A DNA stretch of 64,000 nucleotides from NCBI RefSeq assembly GCF_007197645.1, contig NZ_VKGK01000027.1, positions 19,859-83,858 on the forward strand. Direction: 5' to 3'. This stretch comes from Shewanella hanedai. GTDB taxonomy: Bacteria; Pseudomonadota; Gammaproteobacteria; Enterobacterales; Shewanellaceae. This document shows positions 36,748 through 46,538 of the stretch, piece by piece. The translations under genes and the position numbers were made by a program. The notes beneath the pieces are model-generated. The model was not told the DNA's origin. It saw nothing but the letters and a program-made list of their open reading frames with translations, and searched no databases. The stretch's first letter is position 1. Every line of letters starts with the position of its first letter.

Positions 36748-38585
36748 GAAGTTTCTACCTCAACACCGTTTTTACCTGTTTTACGTTTATTGTTATCTTC
36801 ATTGATGGACACCAGCTTTTTGTCTTTAGGGAAACCAATGAAATCGTTACCCGTATGAACAAATTGAGTTGAGCGATCCACCTGCAGTGGCGCAAATCGA
36901 CTTGGTTTTGTTGGATATGCATCGGATTTGATAATGGTATTATTAACGAAATTAACGCCGTGGGTGCGACTGGCTGTTAATACTCTGCCGTTGAATACCC
37001 TGAACTCATTTTGATAGATATTGATGTTTTGATGGAACGGCAAGGTTTCAGTTTTACTGCGACCAGGCACGATATCAATGGGGGCTGCATCTTTGGCATA
37101 GTTGCAGTTATCGAATACATTATTGCGGATCTCGACTGAGGTCACTGGGCCAGATTCGTACCACTTAAGGCCACCAGAGCCTATCTTGATCCCCATGCCT
37201 GGTGTATGGAAATAGTTATCTTCAATGATCACTTTACTTGGTACAGACACCAAGGCACCACGGGCGCGGTTACGTATAAATCGACTGCCGGAGATCATGA
37301 CATAATCTGGTTGCCAAGTGAGATTGTCCAACACATCATCGACCTTCAGTGCCTTATCCAGTGGCTGCTTGAAGGTCACTGTCCAGTACTTCGCGTCTTT
37401 GCGAACTGTAGAAGCAATCTCATTGTCATGAAACACATTGAGGGCCAGATCGCTGAAATTCACTTTGCTGTCAGCTTCAAAAATATCAATGCCTAACTGC
37501 TGGTAATGCACCAGTTCGAAGGTTGCTGTGTGGCGGTTATGGATCTTTGCCACACGGCCATACATACCGTGGATATTGGTACCATCATCAATCTGCCCCT
37601 GAAACAGGCAATCTTTAAGGATAATATGACCACGACAGTTAACGAAGTGAGTGGCGTCCACTGTGGTGGATACGATACGGCCATTGTTCTCTCGTGGGCG
37701 TACCTGTAATCTTTCTAATTTAACCCCGTTGGCTCGCTGGGCGATAACGCCCATTGCACCAGAGTGATGAATGGTGACATCTTCAATCCAAGTATTGTCG
37801 GTGTCTTGGATAGCAAATGCAGGCCACTCACGCTTCTCCTGCATGATTAGCAAAGTATTACCAACCGTTGGCCAAGTGTTGAACTTGGTTTTCATACGAA
37901 TAACACCGGGTTTGACTTCAGAGGTGACGGGCTGAATTTCACGTTGGAAATTGTCACGCGCCATGAAGGCTTGCTCCTCTTTTTTAGTATCAAACTCCAA
38001 TAAGTTTTTGATAACAGGATTTTCAAACCCTTCGCCAACAAAGATGAATCGGTTGTTTTCAACTTTATAGCGGTAGCCCTTTTTAATACGTACATCGACA
38101 TAGCTTTGTTTCTTGTTTACCGCTTCGATAATGCCTTCGCAGTTGAAAGGGACATCCCAATCGATAGAGAAGTTTTTGAGAGTGATACCTTTGGAACCAC
38201 GCACGATTGCCGGCACCATACCGCCATGAAAAACAAAGCGAGAACCTTGTCCGTCAATAGTGACATTTTTAAAGCCCGTCAACGGAAAAGCGACCGGTTT
38301 AATGCCGTCATCATTGTTAGATAGATAATAAAAATCCTGATCGGCCAGTGTGTACCAGAAATCATAACGGCCACGGGGAAATATCAAGGTAGTGCCAGGG
38401 TTTTGTTTACAATAAGCCAGTGCTTTGCGCAGCGCTGGAATAGAGTCATCCCGTGAATTAGGCTTCAAACCAAACTCAGCAACTGAAACGAGCTTATCCT
38501 TTGCAAGAGCGGTTGAAACCGTGCCTACGCTTGTAGCCACTGCTAGCACGCCTGACATTGACTTAATAAAAGTTCGTCTTTCCAT
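36744..38585 (-). CDS. GH110-type exo-alpha-1,3-galactosidase, Tat-exported
   Basis: 613 residues. The N terminus MERRTFIKSM with a following hydrophobic stretch is a twin-arginine signal. The body is a right-handed parallel beta-helix (repeated GVKLERLQV, GHIILKDC, SVEIRNNVF turns). The block TTVDATHFVNC followed by DDGTNIHGMYG matches the active-site region of GH110, with acidic residues Asp310, Asp333 and Asp334 in the order and spacing expected for that family's catalytic acids. GH110 enzymes are inverting and cleave terminal alpha-1,3-galactose; members are known on blood-group B antigen and, in marine bacteria, on desulfated lambda-carrageenan units. It lies between two sulfatases in one operon (AGGAG ribosome site), which supports action on algal sulfated galactan. 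The family call is from memory of motifs, not a search. Confidence 0.8.
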   Translation of the reverse strand: MERRTFIKSMSGVLAVATSVGTVSTALAKDKLVSVAEFGLKPNSRDDSIPALRKALAYCKQNPGTTLIFPRGRYDFWYTLADQDFYYLSNNDDGIKPVAFPLTGFKNVTIDGQGSRFVFHGGMVPAIVRGSKGITLKNFSIDWDVPFNCEGIIEAVNKKQSYVDVRIKKGYRYKVENNRFIFVGEGFENPVIKNLLEFDTKKEEQAFMARDNFQREIQPVTSEVKPGVIRMKTKFNTWPTVGNTLLIMQEKREWPAFAIQDTDNTWIEDVTIHHSGAMGVIAQRANGVKLERLQVRPRENNGRIVSTTVDATHFVNCRGHIILKDCLFQGQIDDGTNIHGMYGRVAKIHNRHTATFELVHYQQLGIDIFEADSKVNFSDLALNVFHDNEIASTVRKDAKYWTVTFKQPLDKALKVDDVLDNLTWQPDYVMISGSRFIRNRARGALVSVPSKVIIEDNYFHTPGMGIKIGSGGLKWYESGPVTSVEIRNNVFDNCNYAKDAAPIDIVPGRSKTETLPFHQNINIYQNEFRVFNGRVLTASRTHGVNFVNNTIIKSDAYPTKPSRFAPLQVDRSTQFVHTGNDFIGFPKDKKLVSINEDNNKRKTGKNGVEVETS

Positions 38586-38597
38586 TGCTATGCTCCT

Positions 38598-40076
38598 CTA
38601 GTGCTTGCTGCTGGTATGTGGATGACGAGCACGGTAACCGCGACACTCGGGGCTTTGACATTTGTTTTTATAAAACTCTAGTACCTCACGAATGCCCGCA
38701 TCGCTCTCAGGTGTTTGCCCTTTGTCGCCCGTCTCTTTAACCCAGTTATTGAGAATGTCGCGCATACTGATTAACTGATTTGTGTAAGCGGGGGTTGTGG
38801 CAAGGTTGTTGACTTCATGGGGATCATTTTTTAGGTCATACAGCTCTTCAGCGGGTTTTACATTGGCCATGAGCAGAGATTCAACCTCGTTAAACTGACC
38901 GCTGGCATAAGCCTTTTTATACTCTTTTACTAACGGCCACTTATCGCGATATTGAGGCTGCATATAAGGGCGTTCAGGGTGATAATTACGGATATATTTA
39001 AACGCTTCAGTGCGCACAGAGCGGATTGTCTCAAAGGTATAATCACAACGGTCTCTGGCTGAGATAATCCATGGTTGAGTTTGGTAATCAGCGGCAAAGA
39101 AGTTTTCAGTGGTCATGTATGAGGGAATGTCGATACCCGCAAGGCCTAAACTGCTGCCGCCAATATCCAAACCACGGATCTGTTCTTTACGTTCAGCGCC
39201 CAGTGCGCGTAGCTTGTCATTGCCTGCCTGCCAGCTAACAACTAAAGGCACTTGCAAACCACCGTCATACAAAAACTGTTTGTGGCGCAGTAAGCCCATG
39301 CCGTGGTCAGTGAAGAAAAACACCACGGTATTTTCCAATAGGCCATTGTCTTTCAACTCAGTCATGATCTTGCCAACATCGAGATCCGTGATATGGATAT
39401 TCTCATAGTGGCGAGCCCAAGCATCACGGGTTAAAGGCTGGTCATTGTAGTAGGGCGGCAATGTCACTAAAGCGCGATCAACCTTAATCGGAGGTTTCTT
39501 CATCTTGTACTTGCCACCACGGAGTTGGATTTGACCAAAAAATGGCTTACCAGATGTGGCTAGCGTTTTCCCCCAGTCGAAATCAGGACCGTCTTGGGTT
39601 CCTTGATGACCGACTTTGGGTCCAGGATGTAAGGAGTAAAGCTGCTTACGATCGTAGGAAAAGTTGTAATCATCTTTGCCGATATTGAAGGTTTCATAGC
39701 CGTTGTCCTGAAACAATTCAGGCAGGGTTTTGTGACCTTCGGGTAATGTGATTTGGTTATAGTCGAAGCGAGAGCTGCGGTGATTATGGGTGCCTAGCGT
39801 GGTTTGCATATCACCGGTGATGATAGCGGATCTGACAGCTGAACAAACTGGGGCAGGCATGATGACCTGATCGAATCTGACTCCTTCCCCCGCCAGCTTA
39901 TCAATATTAGGTGTTGGCACTGTGTTATCGCCGAAAGCGCCCATCCAATCATTCATGTCTTCAACATATATCCACAATATATTGGGACGTTTGCTTGTGT
40001 GCTTTTCTGCGACTGCGGTGGTTGTCTGGCAACCTGCCATGACTAACAGCAATGCCAATAAGGCTCCTATACGCAT
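38598..40076 (-). CDS. Lipoprotein sulfatase with CSAVR motif (sulfatase 3)
   Basis: 492 residues; lipobox VMAGC makes Cys16 the lipid anchor. The active-site motif is CSAVRSAIITG (Cys78), the rarer C-x-A-x-R form rather than C-x-P-S-R. YVEDMNDWMGAFGD is the first metal motif and FFTDHGMGLLRHKQ the second. The C terminus has many Cys and His (NKCQSPECRGYRARHPH). It is first in the operon with GH110 and sulfatases 2 and 1, behind a GGAGAG ribosome site and a candidate operator 70 bases upstream. It is a close paralogue of the next gene upstream; see findings. Confidence 0.87.
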   Translation of the reverse strand: MRIGALLALLLVMAGCQTTTAVAEKHTSKRPNILWIYVEDMNDWMGAFGDNTVPTPNIDKLAGEGVRFDQVIMPAPVCSAVRSAIITGDMQTTLGTHNHRSSRFDYNQITLPEGHKTLPELFQDNGYETFNIGKDDYNFSYDRKQLYSLHPGPKVGHQGTQDGPDFDWGKTLATSGKPFFGQIQLRGGKYKMKKPPIKVDRALVTLPPYYNDQPLTRDAWARHYENIHITDLDVGKIMTELKDNGLLENTVVFFFTDHGMGLLRHKQFLYDGGLQVPLVVSWQAGNDKLRALGAERKEQIRGLDIGGSSLGLAGIDIPSYMTTENFFAADYQTQPWIISARDRCDYTFETIRSVRTEAFKYIRNYHPERPYMQPQYRDKWPLVKEYKKAYASGQFNEVESLLMANVKPAEELYDLKNDPHEVNNLATTPAYTNQLISMRDILNNWVKETGDKGQTPESDAGIREVLEFYKNKCQSPECRGYRARHPHTSSKH

Positions 40077-40388
40077 GCTTCTCTCCAGGATCTGTCCTTC
40101 AACGATAGTGAGGCAGTTCTCTATTTGTAGGTTATAGATACAATCATACTATTAATAATATAAATAACTATCAATACAAAAATAGAACATTTAATTAACT
40201 TTACGTTATTTGACAGGAATTATCACAGAGGTCGTTATATCAATCGGGATAAGAGGGTGTTCTTTTCAATGGAGTTTTTGTAAAATTGGCTCAAGCTTAT
40301 TTGGAACTAAATCATTTAACCCGCTGATAGTGGGTTAAATGAACGCAATCTTAGATATGAAGCTTTATTGATGGCGATGCCTTGATAA
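40077..40388. other. Control region between the two paralogous sulfatase genes
   Basis: 312 bases. It holds the promoter of the sulfatase 3-GH110 operon and the operator-like motif at 40146-40161. No terminator for the upstream paralogue was recognised here. Confidence 0.5.
40146..40161. promoter_or_regulatory. Candidate DgoR-like operator (best copy)
   Basis: ATACTATTAATAATAT matches 15 of 16 positions of the perfect palindrome ATACTATTAATAGTAT. It lies 70 bases upstream of the sulfatase 3 start. The overlapping 16-mer TATTAATAATATAAAT is identical to the one at 46499-46514. Confidence 0.55.
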
Positions 40389-41849
40389 TTACTGAGGCGA
40401 GGCTAAGTTTCCTGATAATTGATGCTTATCTCTGTAGCGTTGGCACTCTGGGCTTTGGCAATTATCCCCAAAATAACGGAGCACTTCGGCAAGGCTCTTA
40501 TCGGTTTCCGCATATTGGCCTTTATCATCGCTTTCTTGCTCCCATTGATTCAATACTTGTTGCAGCTGTGCCAGTTGTACTTGATGGGCAGGAAATGCAG
40601 CCAAATTATTAATTTCATGGGGGTCATTCTGCAGATCGTACAACTCCTCTGCAGGCTTTGCTTGTGCCATAAACAAAGATTGAATGGTGTTGAACTTACC
40701 TTGATTAAACGCCTGACGATATTCTTTGGTCATCTTCCAGCGATCGCGAAATTGAGATTGCATATAGGGGCGTTCAGGGAAGTAATTGCGGATATATTTA
40801 TACCTGTTGGTTCGAACAGAACGGATGCGGTCAAAGGTCCAGTCACATCTATCCCGTGCTGAAATAACCCATTCTCTAGGGCGATAATCATCAGCAAACA
40901 GATCCCGTGTTGTCATATGTTCAGGTACTGGGATCCCTGCCAGCCCCATGCTTGCGCCAGCAATATCCAATCCACTGACAATCTCTTCACGTACTTGGCC
41001 TAAGGTTCTAATTTTGTCGTTTCCTGCTGGCCAATTCACGATTAGCGGTACCTGCAGTCCGCCGTCATACAAAAACTGTTTATGCCTGAGAAACCCCATG
41101 CCGTGATCAGAGAAGAAGAACACGGCGGTATTCTCGAGTAAGCCGTTGTCCTGTAGCTGCTTAAGGATGTCGCCCACTTGAAGGTCGGTGACATGAATAT
41201 TCTCATAATGCTTAGCCCATGCATCTCGGGTTAGGGGTTGGTCGTTGTAGTAGGGTGGTAAAGTGACTGAACTGCGATCAACCACTACCGGAGGTTTCTT
41301 GATTTTTAACTTACCGCCACGCAGTTGAATTTGGCCAAAGAAGGGTTTTCCTGACTGTCCTAACCTTGTTGCCCAATCAAATTCAGCACCGTCAAAGCCC
41401 GCATGATGCCCTGGATCTGGCCCAGGCATTAGAGAATAGAAATCCCTTCTATCGTAGATAAAATTGTAATCATCTTTGCCAATATTAAAGGTCTCATACC
41501 CGTGTTGTCGGAACTGCTCAGGTACACTTGAATGGGCTAAATGTACGGGTTCATATCCAGCTCTTCCGCTGCGGTGATGATGCGCGCCTATGCTGGTTTG
41601 CATATCCCCTGCAATGATAGCTGAGCGAACAGCCGAGCAAACTGGGGCTGGCATCATCGCTTTATCAAATCGCACTCCTTGGTCAGCCAGTTTATCAATG
41701 TTGGGGGTCGGCACTGTGTGGTCGCCGTAAGCGCCCATCCAATCATTCATATCTTCAACGTAAATCCACAACACATTGGGACGTGGATTGGGTTGAGATT
41801 GACATCCAACCAGAAATAGTAATAACCACAGACAGAAGAAAAAACGCAT
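40389..41849 (-). CDS. Lipoprotein sulfatase with CSAVR motif (sulfatase 4)
   Basis: 486 residues from the ATG at 41849 with AAGGTAAG upstream; a TTG at 41873 is the alternative. Lipobox FLVGC (Cys16). The active site is CSAVRSAIIAG (Cys71). It is a near copy of sulfatase 3: long shared blocks include YVEDMNDWMGA, NIGKDDYNF, GKPFFGQIQLRGGK, TLPPYYNDQPLTRDAWA and KQFLYDGGLQVPL, so the pair arose by tandem duplication. It follows the TonB-dependent receptor on the same strand but behind an attenuator-like terminator, so its expression is probably lower than that of the receptor. Substrate: a sulfated galactoside, exact position unknown. Confidence 0.87.
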   Translation of the reverse strand: MRFFFCLWLLLFLVGCQSQPNPRPNVLWIYVEDMNDWMGAYGDHTVPTPNIDKLADQGVRFDKAMMPAPVCSAVRSAIIAGDMQTSIGAHHHRSGRAGYEPVHLAHSSVPEQFRQHGYETFNIGKDDYNFIYDRRDFYSLMPGPDPGHHAGFDGAEFDWATRLGQSGKPFFGQIQLRGGKLKIKKPPVVVDRSSVTLPPYYNDQPLTRDAWAKHYENIHVTDLQVGDILKQLQDNGLLENTAVFFFSDHGMGFLRHKQFLYDGGLQVPLIVNWPAGNDKIRTLGQVREEIVSGLDIAGASMGLAGIPVPEHMTTRDLFADDYRPREWVISARDRCDWTFDRIRSVRTNRYKYIRNYFPERPYMQSQFRDRWKMTKEYRQAFNQGKFNTIQSLFMAQAKPAEELYDLQNDPHEINNLAAFPAHQVQLAQLQQVLNQWEQESDDKGQYAETDKSLAEVLRYFGDNCQSPECQRYRDKHQLSGNLASPQ

Positions 41850-41886
41850 CTTAATACTTACCTTTTGTTGCAATAAATGACACCTA

Positions 41887-41910
41887 TAAAAAAAGCCTCA
41901 AAAGAGAGGC
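41887..41910 (-). terminator. Terminator or attenuator after the TonB-dependent receptor
   Basis: On the minus strand: GCCTC, a short loop, GAGGC, then eight T (41887-41894 as A). It is 26 bases after the receptor stop and before the sulfatase 4 start. Confidence 0.8.
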
Positions 41911-41936
41911 TTTCTTAGGTGGTAACTAACTGAATA

Positions 41937-44630
41937 TTAGAAACTATAGCTGAAGCCAAGATGGTAACGGCGGCCATAGATATAGTTCTCGTACAGACGT
42001 TCTTCAAACCCAGCAAACTGACGCTGTTCAGATTCAGTGAGGTTGATAGCGTTAAAACTAACTGTCAGTTGTTTAGTGATGTCATAGCTGGCTGAAAAAT
42101 CTAACTGGCCATAATCATCACCAAATATCACATTTTCTTGTCTGCCAGATGGCTCAATCAAATATTGACTGCGATAGTTGTAGGCTAGACGTGTGCTGAA
42201 ATCATACTTCTCGTAGAACACCACGGCGTTGTAGCTGTCTTTGGATAATCCCGGCATGCCAAAACTATTGCTGACACCTTCACGATTAAAATCTGCATCA
42301 CTGTCCTGATAGGTATAGTTCAGGTTAAGGCCAAAACCATTTAAGAAACCTGGTAGGTACTCAAAAATATGCTGGAAGGCAATTTCATAACCTTTAACCT
42401 TGGCGCCTGCACCGTTGGTTGGTTCAATCGTGGCAACGTCGATGTTATCTTCCAGAGTTGAGTCATGACGAAGGTCAAAGATGAACGAATCCACGTCTTT
42501 GTAAAACCCTGCAAGGGAGAGTACTGAGGCTTCATCGAAATACCATTCCAATGATAAATCATATGATGTTGCACGGTATGGATCGAGATCCGGGTTACCT
42601 TGGCGTATGGTTATTTCGCCATCACCATTTTCGCTAATTGACTTATGGGCAGAGAGATCCGACAAGGCGGGACGTGACATGACCTTAGCAACAGCGCCAC
42701 GCAGTAGCAGGTCATCCGTGAGGCCTAGGGAAACGTTAAAGCTTGGTAGTACATCGCTATAGTCATTTTCTATTGTACGTTCTACATCAGTGCCATCAAG
42801 CTCTTCGCTAAGACCAATAGATTCAACATCGGTGTGGACATATCGGGCACCAATGTTACCTCTTAGAGACATATCGCCGAAGACTTCAGTGTTGTAGTCA
42901 ACTCGTACATAGGCAGCCTGGGTTTTCTCGGTGACGTCATAGTTAAACTCTGGAACAGGCTCAAGCGTTAATGGTATACCTTCAGCTTGAGCAGTATCAC
43001 GCAGCTTGAATAAATCTGTTTGGTTATAACTAACACTTGAGACTTCTGAATCCGAGCCTTCATACAGCCCTGTGATCGTTTTGCCTTTAAATTCATTCAG
43101 CCCATGGTTTTCAAACTTTTTGATAAAGGCTTCGTCTTTGGTGCGAGACTTGTTTTGATGCTTGAACATGGTGCCGAATTTCACATCGGTAAAGAAATCA
43201 CCGTCTAAGGTTCCTGTGACATCAAATTTTACGGTCGCCTTGGTATTTTCAATATTAAACAGTTGTACCCTTAGGTTAGCGGGTTTGCTGGTGTAGATAT
43301 CCGAGTTACCAGGGTTTACAAGTTCACTGGTATCGCTAATTGGTACATTCTTGGCATCTTTGTAATAGTCGATAACCGGGAAGCGACCATCTAGACGATA
43401 ATCCAGATCAAACTTATGATCCGCTTCTGCAAAAGAACGGATATTGTCGTCAGTGTGACGCTCGATATGAGAATAACCGACTTCACTGGCAAGCTCCCAG
43501 TTATCGTTCAGTACATAGCTGCCACCAAAAGTGGTAGTCAGTGTTTTAGTGGTTTCTTCGTTATACCAAGCGCTATTGAATACCTGCGCACCGTCTATTT
43601 GTGAGACAATTAAAGTTCCATTTTCATTCACTACCGCTGAATCTGAACCTTTTAAAATAACAGGCTTTTTCTTCTTTTTGTTTCCAGCGATAGGGAAACG
43701 AGTTTCCAAATAGGATTCATCGCGTACTTGTGTCAGTTGGCTATAGAGGGTGTCCAGATATAGCTCAAAGGTATCTGTTGGTTGCCACTGAAGCGACAGT
43801 GTTCCACCTGTGCGAGTGCGCTCTTTTGTACCTGTTTGGTAACGAAGTCGATTCAGGTAAGAATACTCATCGCCGACTTCAGCGCCTTCAACCGCACCAT
43901 CGTCTTCATTAACGATATTTTGTCGCCAGCCCCATCCACGTAAAGCATCTTCTTGCAGGGTGCGGACCGAGTGGTTAGCTGAGAGTAAAAACCCAAAGGT
44001 TTTATCTTCATTTTGGCGGCTAAGTAAAGCAGAAAGACGTGGTTCTGTTTTTTGAGTTAATTCAGAGTAATCAGCAAATGCGGTCAGTTTGGTTCGATCA
44101 TCTTTAAAGTCCAGTGCACGGCGGGTCACCACGTTCACTGTGGCACCAATACCGCCTTCTTCCATATCCGCAGTGGGACTTTTAATCACCTGCAAGGCAG
44201 ATACATGCTCAGAGGCAATGGAGTCAAAAGAGAACTCTCGGCCTTCACCTGATGCACTGGCCTGACTTTGGCCATTAATCGTTACATTGCTTAAACCTGG
44301 AGCAACACCACGAACACTAATCGTGGTGCCTTCACCTGAGTTACGGCCAATGGTCACGCCTGTAACACGCTGCAAAGCATCGGCAATGTTTTCATCGGGA
44401 AGTTTGCCGATATCCTCGGCAGAGATCATATCCGCCACCTGATTGGCAAAGCGTTTGTCATTGAGTGCTTTTTTCAAGCTGGACTTAATGCCCTTAACCT
44501 CAATAATTTCCATCTCTTCTTTTTTAGTTTGTTTTGTTTGCTGTTCATCTGCAGCGTTTACCAGACCGGAAGCGCTGGTCAATACGCTAAGACATGCTAG
44601 AGATACTGCACTTTTACGAAACCAAGCCAT
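41937..44630 (-). CDS. TonB-dependent outer-membrane receptor
   Basis: 897 residues with a signal peptide ending VNA/AD. A TonB-box-like EIIEVKG lies at about residue 42, followed by a plug domain (GKLPDENIADALQRVTGVTIGR to about residue 170) and a barrel ending in YHLGFSYSF with terminal Phe. The plug motifs are those of the proteobacterial TonB receptor type common in carbohydrate scavenging; gammaproteobacteria use such receptors without SusD. It should import sulfated galacto-oligosaccharides into the periplasm. It is divergent to sulfatase 5 across a 304-base control region with an operator-like motif. The ribosome site GGGAGGAG is strong, which fits high expression. Confidence 0.92.
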   Translation of the reverse strand: MAWFRKSAVSLACLSVLTSASGLVNAADEQQTKQTKKEEMEIIEVKGIKSSLKKALNDKRFANQVADMISAEDIGKLPDENIADALQRVTGVTIGRNSGEGTTISVRGVAPGLSNVTINGQSQASASGEGREFSFDSIASEHVSALQVIKSPTADMEEGGIGATVNVVTRRALDFKDDRTKLTAFADYSELTQKTEPRLSALLSRQNEDKTFGFLLSANHSVRTLQEDALRGWGWRQNIVNEDDGAVEGAEVGDEYSYLNRLRYQTGTKERTRTGGTLSLQWQPTDTFELYLDTLYSQLTQVRDESYLETRFPIAGNKKKKKPVILKGSDSAVVNENGTLIVSQIDGAQVFNSAWYNEETTKTLTTTFGGSYVLNDNWELASEVGYSHIERHTDDNIRSFAEADHKFDLDYRLDGRFPVIDYYKDAKNVPISDTSELVNPGNSDIYTSKPANLRVQLFNIENTKATVKFDVTGTLDGDFFTDVKFGTMFKHQNKSRTKDEAFIKKFENHGLNEFKGKTITGLYEGSDSEVSSVSYNQTDLFKLRDTAQAEGIPLTLEPVPEFNYDVTEKTQAAYVRVDYNTEVFGDMSLRGNIGARYVHTDVESIGLSEELDGTDVERTIENDYSDVLPSFNVSLGLTDDLLLRGAVAKVMSRPALSDLSAHKSISENGDGEITIRQGNPDLDPYRATSYDLSLEWYFDEASVLSLAGFYKDVDSFIFDLRHDSTLEDNIDVATIEPTNGAGAKVKGYEIAFQHIFEYLPGFLNGFGLNLNYTYQDSDADFNREGVSNSFGMPGLSKDSYNAVVFYEKYDFSTRLAYNYRSQYLIEPSGRQENVIFGDDYGQLDFSASYDITKQLTVSFNAINLTESEQRQFAGFEERLYENYIYGRRYHLGFSYSF

Positions 44631-44934
44631 AATCTCCTCCCCTTATGTTGTTTATTTGTTATAGCAGTAAAACGCTATCTAGGCAGGTAGTGACACCCTG
44701 AACTGTTGATAATGTTTCTCGTTTTTGTGATTTGTATTATTAATATGTTAAATTGAATGAAAGATCAACAGGAGTTAACGCTTTGTATACATTTTTTAAA
44801 CATAAGTGATGAGGTGTATTTGTCTGAGTTAAGCTTTAATTAGCGCAGAAAAATGCTAGTTTAAGTATATAAATTAGGTGTTTGATGGAGTGTTAGCTCA
44901 AGGGTGTTACAAGCAGTAATTGGGAGAAGTCAGT
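44631..44934. other. Divergent control region of receptor and sulfatase 5
   Basis: 304 bases, AT-rich. It contains the operator-like motif at 44734-44749 and the sequence ACATAAGTGATGAGGT at 44800-44815, which recurs with one change at 54265-54280. Confidence 0.6.
44734..44749. promoter_or_regulatory. Candidate DgoR-like operator
   Basis: On the minus strand the site reads AACATATTAATAATAC; the overlapping 16-mer TATTAATAATACAAAT differs by one base from the copies at 40150 and 46499. It lies about 105 bases upstream of the receptor gene. Confidence 0.5.
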
Positions 44935-46428
44935 TTGAAATTATTTATTTTGGCATTAGTTATAACAAATTTAGGCGTGATGACAGCCTGGGCACATAGC
45001 GATGATAAGGTCAGTCAGCAGAAGAACAGCGAACATGTACAACCGAACGTCATTATTATCTATGCTGATGATCTCGGTATCATGGACACAGGGATTTATG
45101 GTGCCCGCCAATATGAGACGCCAAACATTAATGGGTTAGCCAGTTCAGGTGTCAGCTTCACTCAGGCTTATGCCAATGCTGCGAATTGCGCCCCAAGCCG
45201 CGCTAGCTTGATGACAGGACTCACACCTGCTGAGCACGGTATATTAACGGTTGGCAGCTCCGCCAGAGGTGAGAGTAAATACCGTAAACTGATCCCTGTA
45301 CCTAACATTACCGAATTGGATTCGAGTTTGACTACGGTGGCGGATCTGTTCAAACAGCAAGGATATAGTACTGCTGTGATAGGGAAGTGGCATCTTGGCA
45401 AAGTGTCACCGGTTGAATATGGGTTTGATTACGCCAATGCCGCCTCCCATCTTGGGCACCCACCTAGCTATTTCTATCCCTATAGCAAGCGTAGACGCAA
45501 GTTAATTGGTCTTAAGGGTGAGGGGCGCAGCAATGAATTTCTCAGTGACCGCATTACCCGCGAAGCCACTCAATACATAGCGCAGCAGCAAAAACCGTTT
45601 CTACTCTACTTACCCTTTTATGCGGTGCACACTCCAATAGAAGCGCCAGAGGCTTGGCAAAAGAGTCACAAAAAGCGTGAGCAAAGCGGAGAGATAAAAA
45701 GTGCGGCTTATGCCGCGATGGTGAGTAATTTGGACAATAACGTTGGGAAAATTATTCATCAGCTCGAAGAGCAAGGGCTTAGAGATAATACTTTGGTTAT
45801 CTTTGCCTCTGACAATGGCGGCTATGATCCAGCTACCTCCTCATTGCCTTTTAGAGGATATAAAAGCTCATTATTTGAAGGCGGGATCCGAGTACCTTTG
45901 GTGCTCTCTTGGCCCACGGTGTTGCCTACCGACAGTCAGAATGCCACCCCAGTGCAGATGTCTGATCTCTTCGCAGGTTTTACTCAACTTTTGTCGAGTA
46001 CTTCAATGTTAACCAAGCGCGACGTAGTAGAGCCCTCTGTTGCCGACGACATCATCAGCTTAGCAAGGGAGGGCAAAGAGATACGAGATCGCAGTCTGTT
46101 TTGGCATGCCCCTGTGTATATCGACCAATTCGCTCCATACCGTGGTAACCCTGACTATCCTTATTGGAAACATACTCCCGGAGCCGCCATCCGCATGGGG
46201 GATTATAAGCTGATCCACAGTGATGAAACCGGTAAGCAACTTCTGTTTAATGTCGTCAATGACAGCAGTGAACAGAATAATCTCACGAAGCATCAACCTG
46301 AACTGGCAGCCAAAATGCTTGAGGCGTTACTGACGTGGCAAGATTCAGTGAATGCGCCGAGGGCGACTGAAGCTAATCCCGAATACCAAGCTAAAGATGC
46401 CATTAAGCTCAAGTCTATCTATGAGTAA
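44935..46428 (+). CDS. Periplasmic sulfatase, S1 type (sulfatase 5)
   Basis: 497 residues from the TTG at 44935, eight bases after a GGAG; a longer TTG-started frame from 44920 would include the ribosome site and is less likely. Signal cleavage after AWA/HS. YADDLGIMDTGIYGA is the first metal motif, CAPSRASLMTG (Cys85) the formylglycine site, GKWHLGK the substrate/metal segment and FASDNGGYDP the second metal motif. It resembles N-acetylgalactosamine/arylsulfatase branches of S1. It is divergent to the receptor and followed by sulfatase 6 after 110 bases, which has its own operator-like motif. Confidence 0.88.
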   Translation: MKLFILALVITNLGVMTAWAHSDDKVSQQKNSEHVQPNVIIIYADDLGIMDTGIYGARQYETPNINGLASSGVSFTQAYANAANCAPSRASLMTGLTPAEHGILTVGSSARGESKYRKLIPVPNITELDSSLTTVADLFKQQGYSTAVIGKWHLGKVSPVEYGFDYANAASHLGHPPSYFYPYSKRRRKLIGLKGEGRSNEFLSDRITREATQYIAQQQKPFLLYLPFYAVHTPIEAPEAWQKSHKKREQSGEIKSAAYAAMVSNLDNNVGKIIHQLEEQGLRDNTLVIFASDNGGYDPATSSLPFRGYKSSLFEGGIRVPLVLSWPTVLPTDSQNATPVQMSDLFAGFTQLLSSTSMLTKRDVVEPSVADDIISLAREGKEIRDRSLFWHAPVYIDQFAPYRGNPDYPYWKHTPGAAIRMGDYKLIHSDETGKQLLFNVVNDSSEQNNLTKHQPELAAKMLEALLTWQDSVNAPRATEANPEYQAKDAIKLKSIYE

Positions 46429-46494
46429 GGCTGCTCATTGTGCTGCTAAAACCACACACTAGAGTGCAACTAATTTGCAATAAGTGTTACAAAT

Positions 46495-46510
46495 GTAGTA
46501 TTAATAATAT
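46495..46510. promoter_or_regulatory. Candidate DgoR-like operator
   Basis: GTAGTATTAATAATAT matches 13 of 16 positions of ATACTATTAATAGTAT and lies about 30 bases upstream of sulfatase 6. Confidence 0.5.
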
Positions 46511-46538
46511 AAATAGAAATTAAATTGGACAAAACATC

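Noticed and set aside
36744..38585. Beta-helix enzyme as a GH82 iota-carrageenase, pectate lyase or generic right-handed helix protein
   Set aside because: The TTVDATHFVNC and DDGTNIHG blocks fit GH110, and the three acidic residues have the spacing expected for that family.
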